64,000 bases of DNA from Marinobacter sp. DY40_1A1 (GCF_016597815.1 NZ_VCHA01000001.1:682001-746000); one strand, 5' to 3'. Shown: positions 21,899 through 30,396, numbered from the stretch's first letter. A program made the numbers and translations. Notes: generated from the letters alone by a model not told the origin.

Positions 21899-22169
21899 CA
21901 AATCTGGCCCCGTGTTTGGCCAACCTTCAAAGCAAAGCTCGTGGCCTGAACGATACGTTCAAACGGGCTATTCGAATTGCCGATTCTATCAGGAAAACTA
22001 TTTAGCCGGTGTATTGGGTTGGTATCGCCCTATGCGTAAAAGCCGATGGGCTCCTGATGTCGTCAAAAAAGTACGTTTGCCGTCACAAATGCTGTTTTCC
22101 GACGAATATCCTTTGGTTAGGAACAGGCCGTTGGTCCTGGTAGTCGTTTGTTGGGAGGGGGCGTAACGC

Positions 22170-23267
22170 ATGGCATCAATCACGGCTAGAAAGCGCGCTG
22201 ATGGCAGCAAAGCCTATCGCGCAGATGTGAGGGTCAAACGTGACGGCAAAGTTGTGTATCAGGAGAGCCGAACCTTTGATCGAAAAGCCTTGGCCAAGGA
22301 CTGGAGTAGTCGTCGGGAGCTTGAACTCCAGGAGCCTGGGGCGCTCCTTCGCATACAGCACCGGGGCGTTACGGTTGAGAATCTGATTGACCGATATCTT
22401 GATGAGTTTGGACGTGGCTTTGGTCGCAGCAAACGCCATCATTTGGAGTACTTGAAAACATTCGATATTGCGGAGATGGATGCGATCGAGCTGACTACAC
22501 AGCAAATTGTTGCCCACGTTGTTAATCGCGGAAAACCGGATGCGCAAGGAAAGCGTGTTCAACCACAGACGATTAACAATGACCTCATCTGGCTTCGGTC
22601 GGTATTCAAAACCGCTCGTTCAGCCTGGGGCATACCCGCCGCCCTGGAACCGCTAAATGATGCTTCTGAAACATGTAGGCGAGAACGGCTAGTGGGGAAG
22701 TCCAAGAAGCGGGATCGACGGCCTACGCTTGAAGAACTTAATCGCCTCCTGGAGTACGCCGCCAAGCCCTCAGGAAAGCGCTCTATTCCAATAGCCGATA
22801 TTGTTTTGTTTGCGTTATTTTCTTCTCGACGCCAAAGCGAAATTTGTCGCCTCGAATGGGCGAGTCTCGATTATCGCAATCGAAGCGTAGTTGTTTCTGA
22901 TATGAAAAGCCCGACCGGTGCGGAAGGCAATAACCGGGTTGTTTACCTTACGGAGGAGGCTTGGGCGATCATTCAGAGACAGCCAAAAATCGATAAACGT
23001 ATTTTCCCCAGTAACTCAAAATCGATTGGCACTCGCTTTCATGCTTATTGCCAGTTTTTGGGGATCAAAGACCTGCGGTTTCACGATCTTCGGCATGAGT
23101 GCATTAGTTGGCTGTTTGAGCTTGGGTGGGAGATTCCCCGCGTTGCCTCTGTTTCAGGTCACCAAAGCTGGGCAATGCTCCAGCGCTACACGCACATTAG
23201 CCGGCAGGAATCACATGATAAATACGAGGGTTGGCCATGGCGGCCTGCTATTCCCAATCGGGATTAG
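22170..23267 (+). CDS. Tyrosine recombinase/integrase of a dusA-type island
   Basis: This 365-aa site-specific recombinase has an N-terminal arm-binding region with basic residues (ITARKRADGSKAYRADVRV), a core-binding domain around 70-180, and a catalytic domain. The catalytic domain shows Arg in FSSRRQSEICRLEW (~219), HDLRHECIS (~304), SGHQSWAMLQRYTHI (~328-343) and the Tyr nucleophile in RYTHI. The ATG follows a strong GGGAGGGGG site. Lying head-to-head with dusA, it probably inserted the accessory DNA that begins here. The gene is intact; the right-hand att site was not found in this window. Confidence 0.93.
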   Translation: MASITARKRADGSKAYRADVRVKRDGKVVYQESRTFDRKALAKDWSSRRELELQEPGALLRIQHRGVTVENLIDRYLDEFGRGFGRSKRHHLEYLKTFDIAEMDAIELTTQQIVAHVVNRGKPDAQGKRVQPQTINNDLIWLRSVFKTARSAWGIPAALEPLNDASETCRRERLVGKSKKRDRRPTLEELNRLLEYAAKPSGKRSIPIADIVLFALFSSRRQSEICRLEWASLDYRNRSVVVSDMKSPTGAEGNNRVVYLTEEAWAIIQRQPKIDKRIFPSNSKSIGTRFHAYCQFLGIKDLRFHDLRHECISWLFELGWEIPRVASVSGHQSWAMLQRYTHISRQESHDKYEGWPWRPAIPNRD

Positions 23268-23372
23268 CCATGCAAAGCGCTGTCTCAAGCGCGCAAAAAA
23301 CACTGTTTACCGCCACTTGAAACCATCTGTTGTCGATAAGCTGTGAATACAGTGATGGATAGGGAGTTTATT

Positions 23373-23633
23373 ATGAACCGGGTTTCGACTTATTTTGCAT
23401 TAATGGCAGAGTACGGTGAGCCAGTGGTCACATTGGCAACTATCTGCGAAAAATACTTTGGCTTATCGCCTGTGAAAGCGTCGGTTCGGGCCGGGCGGCA
23501 TGCCTTGCCTATACCCGTTTGGCGGGGTGGGTCACAAAAGTCCACATGGCTGGTCAGCCTGGAGGATTTGGCCGAGTTTATTGATCGCCAGCGAGAGCTT
23601 GCTAGGGAGGAATGGCAGCAAGTGAATGCTTAG
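23373..23633 (+). CDS. PrtN-like pyocin activator family protein
   Basis: This 86-aa putative DNA-binding protein has the PrtN pattern: an N-terminal TYFALMAEYGEPVVTLATIC, a middle ALPIPVWRGGSQKSTWLVSL and a C-terminal LAEFIDRQRELA. PrtN activates phage-tail bacteriocin genes in Pseudomonas; island-borne relatives are common next to dusA-type integrases and may act as directionality or activation factors. The ATG at 23373 is preferred to one at 23343 because AGGGAG lies 7 bp before it. The role here is inferred from the neighbour. Confidence 0.75.
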   Translation: MNRVSTYFALMAEYGEPVVTLATICEKYFGLSPVKASVRAGRHALPIPVWRGGSQKSTWLVSLEDLAEFIDRQRELAREEWQQVNA

Positions 23634-23777
23634 CAGTAAATTGAGAGCTGCAACCGATCTGTATTCGTGGTTAAAGGGGGCGTTACTCTTAGTAATGGCG
23701 CTTTTTTGATGTTGACGGGCGATGGATAGTTGGTAGGTTAAAGTGAATATCATGTCCGTCACATCAGGAGCTCTATT

Positions 23778-24785
23778 TTGTCCAGCACCGCTGTTCGCTA
23801 TCTCACCATGTTACGCATGGTGCCTCGGTATCCTAAATCAATAACAACAACCGAACTCGTGCAGCGACTGGAAGAGCAAGGTTTTTCAGTCACCATGCGC
23901 TCAATACAGCGTGACCTGGAAAAACTGAGTGCAGATTTCCCGCTGCTGGTAGACGAGAGCGCAAGGCCCTTTCAGTGGTCGTTCGATCGAGAGGCCACCA
24001 TGGATATCATCCCGGCGCTGGACCTCCCGGCGGCACTGACATTTGAACTGGCCAGGGCTTACCTTACGCCAATGCTCCCGCCCAGGGCGCTGTCCCACCT
24101 GCAGCCACACTTTAATGAAGCGCACCGAACTTTGTCGCGAGAGCGCAATCCTCTGGGCCAATGGCCGAACCATGTACGCGTTATCAATCGCGGCTTATCC
24201 GGCAATCGCCCAGCAATTGATGCAGATGTGTTGGAAACGGTTACTGAGGCTTTGTTGCGTGAATACCAATGCAAGCTCACATACCAAGCTAGGAGCTGGC
24301 CGGAGCCAGAGGAAATTATCGTTCACCCATTCGGTTTGATCTTCAGGGATCCGAATGTGTATCTGATTGGAACTATCGAGGGTAGGGAATGCATACGCCA
24401 GTTGGTGCTGCATAGGGCAACAGCGGGAGAGCTGGTAGAGCAGCCAGTGGAGCGCGAGGAAGATTTCGATCTGGATCTATACATACGCTCAGGTGCCATG
24501 GGCATACTGAAATCCAATAAGCCAGTGTTCCTCAGGCTTCGGTGCGACAAACCAGCACTGAACCATTTGATTGAATCTCCACTGGGTTTTGATCAGATCA
24601 CCAGCGAGATAGATGACAGCACTTTTGAAATATCCGTGACGGTAGGAGATACCCAAGACCTGCGATGGTGGTTAACGGCGCAGGCAATTCATTGCGATAT
24701 TCTTGAGCCAAAGTGGCTGCGCAGTGAAATCGAACAAACTCTGGAAAAGGGACTGGAGCGTGTGGGTCGTCATAGTACAGAGTAG
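23778..24785 (+). CDS. WYL-domain transcriptional regulator
   Basis: A 335-aa regulator starts at a TTG (23778) with AGGAG 7 bp upstream. Residues 1-65 form a winged HTH (ITTTELVQRLEEQGFSVTMRSIQRDLEKL). The WYL domain spans roughly 150-260 (VHPFGLIFRDPNVYLIGTIEG), with a C-terminal extension DTQDLRWWLTAQAIHCDILEP. WYL regulators bind small ligands or nucleic acid and often sit in defence or mobile islands. Two truncated copies of this gene lie at 28223-28590 and 34436-34578, so the family was duplicated and broken within the island. The target is unknown. Confidence 0.9.
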   Translation: MSSTAVRYLTMLRMVPRYPKSITTTELVQRLEEQGFSVTMRSIQRDLEKLSADFPLLVDESARPFQWSFDREATMDIIPALDLPAALTFELARAYLTPMLPPRALSHLQPHFNEAHRTLSRERNPLGQWPNHVRVINRGLSGNRPAIDADVLETVTEALLREYQCKLTYQARSWPEPEEIIVHPFGLIFRDPNVYLIGTIEGRECIRQLVLHRATAGELVEQPVEREEDFDLDLYIRSGAMGILKSNKPVFLRLRCDKPALNHLIESPLGFDQITSEIDDSTFEISVTVGDTQDLRWWLTAQAIHCDILEPKWLRSEIEQTLEKGLERVGRHSTE

Positions 24786-24851
24786 TTAAAGAGTCTGTAT
24801 GCATGGGACAAAGTGGGCAGATGAGACTTATCTGGTCCGCTTTGCCGCAAG

Positions 24852-25517
24852 TTAATCTGCAGCCAGAATTTCAGCATTTCCTATTGGTTTCAAATCGTTC
24901 GTACCACGGACTGGCTCGCAGACTAGTGGTGCGGGAATGTGTGTTTGCATTAGAGCTTGAAACGCCTCCACTTGATGGAAGTCTGGATCCAACCAAAGAT
25001 CAAAGTCCTTAGGGCGAAGCATCAGCGGTATGCTCTTTGGATGAATATGGCTAAATCTAGGGTGGGGTGGAAGTGTAATAACGGTAAACGAATTTACCTG
25101 CTCTTCACCGAAGTGCCACGATTGCCACAGGCCGGCCAAGGCAGTGGCTTCATTCAGAGGATGAATGTTGTAGACCTGCTTGCCTTGCCATTCATGGAAG
25201 GCGCTTACTGGAACGATGCAGCGCTTCGACGGGTACACTTTCTTCCAGAGAGGGCTGCTGGTTAGTCGATCACTTCGGGCATTGAAGGTATGGAATTTGG
25301 GGTTAGGGCGGTAACCAAAGCCTTCAGGCCTGGGTTCAATCAGTAACGACCAAATGCCCGGCAGTAGATATCGATCGTCGGCCGCCTCTATTACAAATTC
25401 ACCAGTACCTCCTGGCGGCACGTTGTGCTGAAACCTCGGAGCTATGCCGGGCAAGCCGAGCTGCTCCATGAGAGATCTGATTTCAGGCGAATCTGTAACA
25501 TTGTATCGGCCGCACAT
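24852..25517 (-). CDS. SOS response-associated peptidase (YedK/HMCES, SRAP domain)
   Basis: This 221-aa protein cross-links covalently to abasic sites in single-stranded DNA and so shields them. It begins MCGRYNV, where Cys2 is the cross-linking nucleophile after Met removal. It continues with the SRAP motifs FNARSDRL (residues ~78-85), RCIVPVSAFHEW with the conserved Glu (~101-112), and FTVITLPPH ... IHPKSIPLML with the active His. It is convergent with the WYL regulator. No LexA box was seen upstream, so SOS control is not shown despite the family name. Confidence 0.92.
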   Translation of the reverse strand: MCGRYNVTDSPEIRSLMEQLGLPGIAPRFQHNVPPGGTGEFVIEAADDRYLLPGIWSLLIEPRPEGFGYRPNPKFHTFNARSDRLTSSPLWKKVYPSKRCIVPVSAFHEWQGKQVYNIHPLNEATALAGLWQSWHFGEEQVNSFTVITLPPHPRFSHIHPKSIPLMLRPKDFDLWLDPDFHQVEAFQALMQTHIPAPLVCEPVRGTNDLKPIGNAEILAAD

Positions 25518-25590
25518 AGAAGCCTCACGAATAGGCGCAAATCTAAAGTGGGATTGAGGTCGCTATAAACAATTGCTAGAGTAGCGCACT

Positions 25591-25690
25591 CTTTGGGGAG
25601 TAGCCTGCTTCCGATAGTCGGAAGAGTTCGTATCAACATACTTGGCCACATGCCATGGTGCGAACACCCTTCGGTTGGCGAGACCATCGA
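25591..25690 (+). ncRNA. yybP-ykoY-type Mn2+ riboswitch upstream of mntP
   Basis: The leader before the Mn exporter gene carries hallmark pieces of the manganese riboswitch. GGGGAGTAG is at 25595-25603. A stem TTCCGA-TAG-TCGGAA follows at 25609-25623. The conserved loop strand ATCAACATACTTGGC is at 25632-25646. A second hairpin and GGCGAGACC close the aptamer at ~25685. It ends ~70 bp before the mntP ATG, so Mn would switch on expression of the exporter. The call is by eye from motifs and position; no covariance score was computed. Confidence 0.82.
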
Positions 25691-25758
25691 TATATTCATG
25701 CCTGAGGTCGGGCGTGTGGATATGTCGTGGACTCAATATGCCCGGCCGGAGTGACGTG

Positions 25759-26316
25759 ATGAACCCAGTAGCCCTTCTTTTGCTTGCCTTTGCTATGTCT
25801 ACAGATGCCTTTGCTGCTGCAGTCGGCAAGGGAGCAAGCCTTAAAAACCCCCGTTTTTCCGAAGCCCTAAGAATGGGATTAATTTTCGGATCAATTGAAG
25901 CCGTAACCCCCTTGATAGGTTGGCTGATTGGCAAGACGGCATCCTCTTACGTTGATTCATGGGCCCACTGGATCGCGTTCGCTCTACTAGTGGCTCTGGG
26001 CTTACACATGATCTACGAAAGTGTCAGACCCGGTGCGGAGGATATAGAAAAACCTTCTAGGCACTCCTTTCTCAAAATCTCTTTGACTGCATTTGGCACC
26101 AGCATTGATGCCCTGGCTGTCGGGGTGGGGCTAGCCTTTATTGATGTAAATATCTGGGCTGCTGCAGCACTGATTGGGATTGCTACTACCTCCATGGTGA
26201 CGCTGGGAGTGATGTTAGGGCGGACTGTCGGCTCCGTATTGGGTAATAGAGCGGAAGCCTTTGGTGGACTTACGCTGATTGGGGTAGGTGGATGGATATT
26301 GTTGAGCCACTTTTAA
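25759..26316 (+). CDS. mntP: Manganese efflux pump MntP
   Basis: This 185-aa membrane protein exports Mn2+. It has six hydrophobic helices in two related halves. The halves carry the acidic motifs [13 protein letters not shown] (~8-20) and [13 protein letters not shown] (~115-127), in which the Asp residues bind the metal. The ATG at 25759 gives the normal family N-terminus ([18 protein letters not shown]); longer in-frame starts run into the riboswitch. Placement behind that riboswitch supports both calls. Confidence 0.93.
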   Translation: MNPVALLLLAFAMSTDAFAAAVGKGASLKNPRFSEALRMGLIFGSIEAVTPLIGWLIGKTASSYVDSWAHWIAFALLVALGLHMIYESVRPGAEDIEKPSRHSFLKISLTAFGTSIDALAVGVGLAFIDVNIWAAAALIGIATTSMVTLGVMLGRTVGSVLGNRAEAFGGLTLIGVGGWILLSHF

Positions 26317-26363
26317 CGCACGAGACGAGATAGAGCTTACCCTGCTTTTAATACTGGCCTTAG

Positions 26364-26409
26364 GTATGTGCAAACCAAAGTTCAGGGTTCCGGATATGTT
26401 CAAACCAAA
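26364..26409 (+). repeat. Two tandem half-units of the TATGTGCAAACCAAA repeat
   Basis: TATGTGCAAACCAAA at 26364-26378 is followed 31 bp later by TATGTTCAAACCAAA at 26395-26409, and a weaker third copy is near 26429. They match the right half of the full repeat found at 26484, 29618, 29818, 29948 and 35693. Confidence 0.8.
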
Positions 26410-26483
26410 CTTTGAGGCTCTGGGAGTATTTAAATCAAACTTGGGGGGGGCACTGAGTCCACAATCCGGTAGATTCCTGTTGG

Positions 26484-26541
26484 TTTGGGGTGAATTCTCT
26501 GCACATAGCTAAGGCACGAATAGGGATATGTGCGAACCAAA
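26484..26541 (+). repeat. Dispersed ~57-bp repeat, copy 1
   Basis: This copy has TTTGGGG ... TTCTCTGCACATA on the left and TATGTGCGAACCAAA on the right, so the ends are imperfect inverted copies around a ~16-bp variable centre. The similarity to the copy at 29948-30005 continues about 55 bp further right in both. Confidence 0.8.
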
Positions 26542-26685
26542 CGCACTGAATCGATGGGTGTGCAAGTACTCGTTATCGCATCGAACATGAGATGGATGCA
26601 GTCAAACCCGATTTTCAGTCCAAATTTGGACTAAGTATCGTAACGGTCCGGCAAACCCATATTGAGCCTGGCGCCGAAGCCTTCA

Positions 26686-26721
26686 AGATAGTGTCCACTT
26701 ATTCTTTAGTGGACACTATCT
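26686..26721. repeat. Perfect 14-bp inverted repeat
   Basis: AGATAGTGTCCACT (26686-26699) pairs exactly with AGTGGACACTATCT (26708-26721) across an 8-nt loop. It lies directly before the IS66-type orfA remnant and may be part of an element end or a terminator. There is no T-run. Confidence 0.7.
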
Positions 26722-27251
26722 ATGAGCAATGTAAGCGTAACCCGCCCTTACCGGAAACGCCGTCGACACGCTCCGGAATTTAAAGCTCGGCTGGAGGCCG
26801 AGTGCTACAGACCCAGAATTTCTGTTTTCCCGTATTGCCCTGGGTAATGACCTCAACGCCAACCAACTTCGGCGTTGGCACGTGTCGTTCAGGTGTTTGG
26901 TTCAGCCCGACCCCATTGTGCGTACCTGTTCACCAACAAATGGGGTAACCGAATGAAAGTGCTGATCCATGACGGCTTAGGCATCTGGCCCTGTGCCCAT
27001 TGATAACAACTGGGTGGAAAACCAGATCTGTCCTTGGGCGCTGGGTCGCACCAACTAGAGGTTCGCCGGTTCATTGCGAAGTGGCCAACACGCTGCGGCG
27101 GTCATGACTCCAGTCAGCGAAGCTGAATGGGCACGGTCGCTATGTCTATCTAAAGCATGTACTGACCCTCCCGGCGACGCAGAAGAACAATTCCATCGAC
27201 GAGCTATTACCACAGAACTGGGAACAGGCTAATTGTGGTAATCTTTCGTAA
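26722..27251 (+). pseudogene. IS66-family element remnant (orfA, tnpB and tnpC pieces)
   Basis: Three conserved IS66 pieces appear in the right order but in broken frames. The first is an OrfA N-terminus from the ATG at 26722 (VTRPYRKRRRHAPEFKARLEA) that stops after 41 codons and resumes in the next frame (NDLNANQLRRW). The second is a TnpB core near 26920-26990 (AYLFTNKWGNRMKVLIHDG). The third is a TnpC C-terminus (VPIDNNWVEN near 26996, then AKLNGHGRYVYLKHVLTL and NSIDELLPQNWEQ, stop 27249-27251). Large deletions and frameshifts make it inactive. It precedes the lysE-type gene by 51 bp. Confidence 0.85.
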
Positions 27252-27302
27252 GCGGCGTCATGGGACGGTTTCTACCGACAAGCAAAGGCCTTTGGAGAAT
27301 CA

Positions 27303-27914
27303 ATGCAACTCGAATTATGGCTTATATATCTGATCACTTGTGTTGGATTGTCACTTTCCCCTGGCCCGAACGGACTTCTTGCCCTCACACATGGTGCTCT
27401 CCATGGTAACCGAAAGACTCTTTTCACCATTTTAGGTGGAGCGGCTGGGTTCACGGTCGTTATTGCGCTGTGCATGTTCGGAATTGGAGCCCTCATCAAA
27501 TCCTCCCTGATCTGGTTAACCATTCTGAAATGGATTGGTGGTATTTATCTTGTCTGGCTTGGTATCCAGGTCTGGCGTTCTCCCCCTATTGAGCCGACGA
27601 CACATATCGAGTCGAAAGCAGTCAATGGCAGGTGGCTCTTTCGCCAGGGCCTGCTCGCGTCTTTAACTAACCCAAAAGCGCTGCTGTTCTTCAGCGCCTT
27701 CCTGCCCCAATTTATTGATCCAGACCGTGGCCTGGTGCTTCAGTTTATCGTGCTAGCGTTAACATTCGTGGTGACGGAATGTTTTGTTGAATACTTTCTG
27801 GCGACGTCAGCAAGCAGAATCCGGCACTGGCTGCGCAATATCGGTAAAGCCTTCAATAGGGTCTGTGGTGGCATATTCATTGCCATTGGAGCGGCTCTCC
27901 CGCTGCGCACCTGA
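27303..27914 (+). CDS. LysE-family amino-acid exporter/translocator
   Basis: This 203-aa inner-membrane protein has about six hydrophobic helices. The family signature SPGPNGLLALTHGALHGNR is near residue 19, and NPKALLFFSAFLPQFI near 125 is also typical of the RhtB/LysE group. Members export amino acids or related small molecules; the substrate cannot be read from sequence. The gene is intact although it lies between two broken IS66 relics in opposite orientations, so it may have been carried or trapped by those insertions. The ATG at 27303 follows TTTGGAGAATCA, with GGAG as ribosome site. Confidence 0.9.
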   Translation: MQLELWLIYLITCVGLSLSPGPNGLLALTHGALHGNRKTLFTILGGAAGFTVVIALCMFGIGALIKSSLIWLTILKWIGGIYLVWLGIQVWRSPPIEPTTHIESKAVNGRWLFRQGLLASLTNPKALLFFSAFLPQFIDPDRGLVLQFIVLALTFVVTECFVEYFLATSASRIRHWLRNIGKAFNRVCGGIFIAIGAALPLRT

Positions 27915-28027
27915 AGAGTGGCGACAGATAGTCTGTACCCATAGCTTAAATTTTGAAGCTATGAATATGCTATGCGGTTGGCCTGAGGTCCGTGAGAAAA
28001 CGTCCGAGTAGGGTAAGCTGCCAGCAA

Positions 28028-28190
28028 TCACACCTTGCTAATGCTCGCCGGCGACCAGTTGTGCGGTAGCAATTCATCAATAGCTTTTTTCTGCGTCGTT
28101 AGTTTCGTCAGAACATCTTTTAGGTAGGCATACGGATCGTGCCCGTTGAGTTTCGGGGATAGGATTAATGTCATCACTGCGTCAGCGCTG
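28028..28190 (-). pseudogene. IS66 TnpC C-terminal remnant
   Basis: The minus strand encodes SPKLNGHDPYAYLKDVLTKL and KKAIDELLPHNWSPA, the conserved tail of IS66 TnpC transposases, with nothing of the rest of the gene. It differs in sequence from the plus-strand relic at 26722-27251, so it comes from another IS66 copy. Homology fades around 28190, and WYL-derived sequence starts at about 28223. Confidence 0.85.
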
Positions 28191-28222
28191 TCCAGCGTTT
28201 GAGACTGTAGTCCAAGGCTCTG

Positions 28223-28590
28223 GCCGTGCCGGAGCAGATCAGAGTCCACCATTATGGCCTAATATTCCGAGACCCAAACGTCTACCTCACTGGAACCATT
28301 GAGGGCAGGGAAGGTGTTCGCCAGTTAGTCTTTCATAGGCCTACAACGGGAGAGATCATCGAAGAACCGGTAGAGCGCCCCGAAGACTTTGACCTAGACC
28401 TGTACATTCATTCGGGTGCCAAGGGTATTCTGAAATCCGATACGCCGCTTTTCCTGAAGTTACGCTGCGACAAACCTGCGTTGAATCGCCTATGGGTTTT
28501 GATCAGATTACCCGTGAGATTGACGGCAGTAGCTTTGAAATTTCTGTGACAGTGGGTGATACCCAGGACATGCGATGGTGGATTCAAAGT
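28223..28590 (+). pseudogene. Truncated, frameshifted WYL regulator copy
   Basis: This stretch matches the middle and end of the intact regulator at 23778-24785 (about 24304-24674 there): YGLIFRDPNVYLTGTIEG, GRE-VRQLVFHR, DFDLDLYIHSGAKGILKSDT, LKLRCDKPALNRL. The frame breaks after PALNRL; the continuation FDQITREIDGSSFEISVTVG-DTQDMRWW is in another frame. The HTH half is missing, so no regulator is made. Its right end is fused to another gene fragment at 28583-28645. Confidence 0.88.
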
Positions 28591-28645
28591 CGTATTTGTC
28601 AGGTGTAAACCCGTGCTGGGCAAGAACGGTTTTAAAGTCGTGCAT
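28583..28645 (-). pseudogene. N-terminal fragment of a paralogue of the 134-aa gene at 42089-42493
   Basis: The minus strand has AAGGAG, then ATG at 28645 and MHDFKTVLAQHGFTPDKYDF. This resembles the start of the 134-aa protein (MTASAFSEILVEHGFLPYSY). It is cut after ~20 codons by the WYL fragment. The stretch from 28646 to about 28750 has no recognisable gene. Confidence 0.6.
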
Positions 28646-28839
28646 GGTGACTCCTTCGGTGATTGGCTTGCCGTATTCATTGCCAAGTCATCGAGGAGTT
28701 GTTGATACTGTAACCTGAGGTTGCGACAAATCTGTTCCCAGAGATTCCGCAGCTCTCTATCCGGGATAATCCGCTTCAAAATACTTCTCTCATGGTTTTT
28801 TCCTCGCCACTCCAAAGGACTCCTCGCTGATCAACAATG

Positions 28840-29469
28840 CTAGTGCATGGATAAATAGTGGCAGGCAGGCGCTTTGGCTGGCAGTTCGTCATTGCCTGGG
28901 AGCCCTATGCACAATAATAGACGCACCTCTAATGGAAGTGCCGCCACCTGATGTATCAGTCGCCAGAGTTCATGGTTTGAGCGGTCGTCATGATCGTCAG
29001 GTTCAGCTGAGCCGACAACCCAATGACCGGCTATGGAGTGGCAAAGCCCGTTATCCGATAGCTCGACAAGCTTATTTAGATTGGCGTTTAACTGTTGAAC
29101 AACTTTTGCTCCATCGGTACCGCCCAGATCAACACACCAAAAAATCGCTTTTAGTTCATCAAGGAAATCCTGTGCTTCCAAAGGTTCATTGGAATTCTGA
29201 GTGTATTTGAACAGCTCTTCGAGTTCGTAGGTTAAGTCAGGGTCAAACCAACCCTCTGGCAGGTGCGCGTCCTGAAGGTTCTGTAGTGGCGCCATAGCAG
29301 CTCCCACTGACAAGTATGGATCTTGGCCTATCGCCGTAATCGCTCTGGTTATGAGCCTTTTTATTTGAGCGGTTTGATTGTCGATAGCCTGTTTGATCCG
29401 CGAGACTTCCCAGTCAGATAGCTTCACTTTTTCTTGTGGGAATGAGATCGATACGTAATTGTGATTCAT
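28840..29469 (-). CDS. Hypothetical 209-aa protein, copy A
   Basis: I do not recognise the family. The product from the ATG at 29469 (MNHNYVSISFPQEKVKLSDW) is soluble and acidic. A helical N-terminal third is suggested (EVSRIKQAIDNQTAQIKRLI). It is rich in Leu/Asp/Glu and has no signal peptide or membrane segment. Notable stretches are FLDELKAIFWCVDL, CHSIAGHWVVGSAEPDDHDD and NDELPAKAPACHYLSMH at the end. A second copy lies at 34916-35545; they differ mainly at residues ~37-63. The start is chosen at the ATG common to both copies with GGAGTC upstream. That both copies stay open suggests the gene is, or recently was, functional. Confidence 0.7.
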   Translation of the reverse strand: MNHNYVSISFPQEKVKLSDWEVSRIKQAIDNQTAQIKRLITRAITAIGQDPYLSVGAAMAPLQNLQDAHLPEGWFDPDLTYELEELFKYTQNSNEPLEAQDFLDELKAIFWCVDLGGTDGAKVVQQLNANLNKLVELSDNGLCHSIAGHWVVGSAEPDDHDDRSNHELWRLIHQVAALPLEVRLLLCIGLPGNDELPAKAPACHYLSMH

Positions 29470-29617
29470 AGCCTGACTCCGGGTTTTGGGTGTGTTGGGT
29501 ATGACCATCTCACGGGGCTCTTCATCTGCAAGTGGTCAAAAGGCAGATTTTCATTAATTTTTTGAAAGGGGCGACAATGGGAAGGTAGTGCAAGCTGTGA
29601 TCGCCAGACAATCGAGT

Positions 29618-29674
29618 TTTGGGGCAGATTCTCTGCACATACCTGACGAGTACCTGGGGTATGTGCAAACCAAA
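29618..29674 (+). repeat. Dispersed ~57-bp repeat, copy 2
   Basis: TTTTGGGGCAGATTCTCTGC on the left and TATGTGCAAACCAAA at 29660-29674 on the right. It lies inside duplication copy A and equals 35693-35750 in copy B. Confidence 0.85.
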
Positions 29675-29817
29675 TGTAACCATCCCCGAAGCTATTCGGT
29701 GACCATCCGAGATTGAAAAATGGTCCCTGAGAGCGAAGGACGGGCCAGCCATCAGTTCAATTTTGAACTGAACACTGGGTAACAGCGCGGGAGTTTTTGG
29801 CGACCCTGCGCTTGAGC

Positions 29818-29906
29818 TTTGGGACAGATTCTCTGAAGATGCTGAAATAGTGACTTTGGGTATGTGCAAACCAAAGATCAGGCTCCCGGGGTATGTTCAA
29901 ACCAAA
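29818..29906 (+). repeat. Dispersed ~57-bp repeat, copy 3, plus an extra half-unit
   Basis: A full unit spans 29818-29875 with right end TATGTGCAAACCAAA at 29861-29875. An extra half TATGTTCAAACCAAA at 29892-29906 gives the same 31-bp tandem spacing as at 26364-26409. Confidence 0.8.
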
Positions 29907-29947
29907 CCGGTAGGTACAGAACCCGCAATTCGGCAGATTCCTGCTGG

Positions 29948-30005
29948 TTTTGGGCAAATTCTCTGCACATAGCTAAGGCATGTATAGCGATATGTGCAAA
30001 CCAAA
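29948..30005 (+). repeat. Dispersed ~57-bp repeat, copy 4
   Basis: TTTTGGGCAAATTCTCTGCA on the left and TATGTGCAAACCAAA on the right. Similarity to copy 1 (26484-26541) extends on to about 30060 against about 26600. Between 29726 and 30420 I see only repeats and no gene. Confidence 0.8.
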
Positions 30006-30060
30006 AGCTCTGAATCGATTGGTGTGCAAGTACTCGGTATCGCCTGGAACATGAAGTTGG

Positions 30061-30166
30061 GCCCGGAGCCTTGAGTGATATTGATCAAACAATGCTTGCG
30101 CTTTTGAAATGTTGAGGGACTGCTTTTTTCAAAAGGATTGGATTGGTTCTAAGCAAAAGCGAACAT
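30061..30166. repeat. ~106-bp repeat shared with 35812-35919
   Basis: The segment beginning GAGCCTTGAGTGAT and containing AACAATGCTTGCGCTTTTG recurs directly downstream of duplication copy B. In copy B it is joined to the 974-bp unit without the ~335 bp (29726-30060) that separate them here. From 30167 to 30378 I see no gene. Confidence 0.8.
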
Positions 30167-30378
30167 CGAGTCACGGCGTTCTTCCGCAGCCTCCAGCCTC
30201 ATCACAGCCATTTCATCCAGTATGATTGGCAGAGCAAATTATAGACGCTGAATGATTACATGGCAGAGATGGCCATGCTCAGCTAAGCTGTTGTTTTATA
30301 GATTTATGTGCAGCGTGATTGATGGTTCGAAGGCAGTAATAATGACGCAGTCAAATTTCTTCAATAATAAGGCGCGCT

Positions 30379-30396
30379 GCCTAATTGCTGTTAGGC
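30379..30396 (+). other. Collapsed attC-like core before the first cassette
   Basis: GCCTAA and GTTAGGC (30390-30396) are the R'' and R' core sequences of an integron recombination site, here only 5 bp apart. It may be a deleted attC or a recombination scar marking the left end of the cassette group. Confidence 0.5.

Larger units (their letters stand above)
28752..29725. repeat. 974-bp duplication, copy A
   Basis: Nearly identical to 34829-35801 in the same orientation, offset ~6076 bp. It spans the whole 209-aa gene, its upstream region and one ~57-bp repeat. A ~50-bp patch (29291-29340) differs strongly from copy B while both sides are almost identical. Confidence 0.92.

Noticed and set aside
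21714..22166. 150-codon plus-strand frame before the integrase
   Set aside because: It is partly antisense to dusA, has no ribosome site or recognisable motif, and the gap looks like attachment or regulatory DNA.
26364..30005. Recurring TATGTGCAAACCAAA units taken as a CRISPR array
   Set aside because: Spacing is irregular, units have inverted ends, and no cas genes are present.
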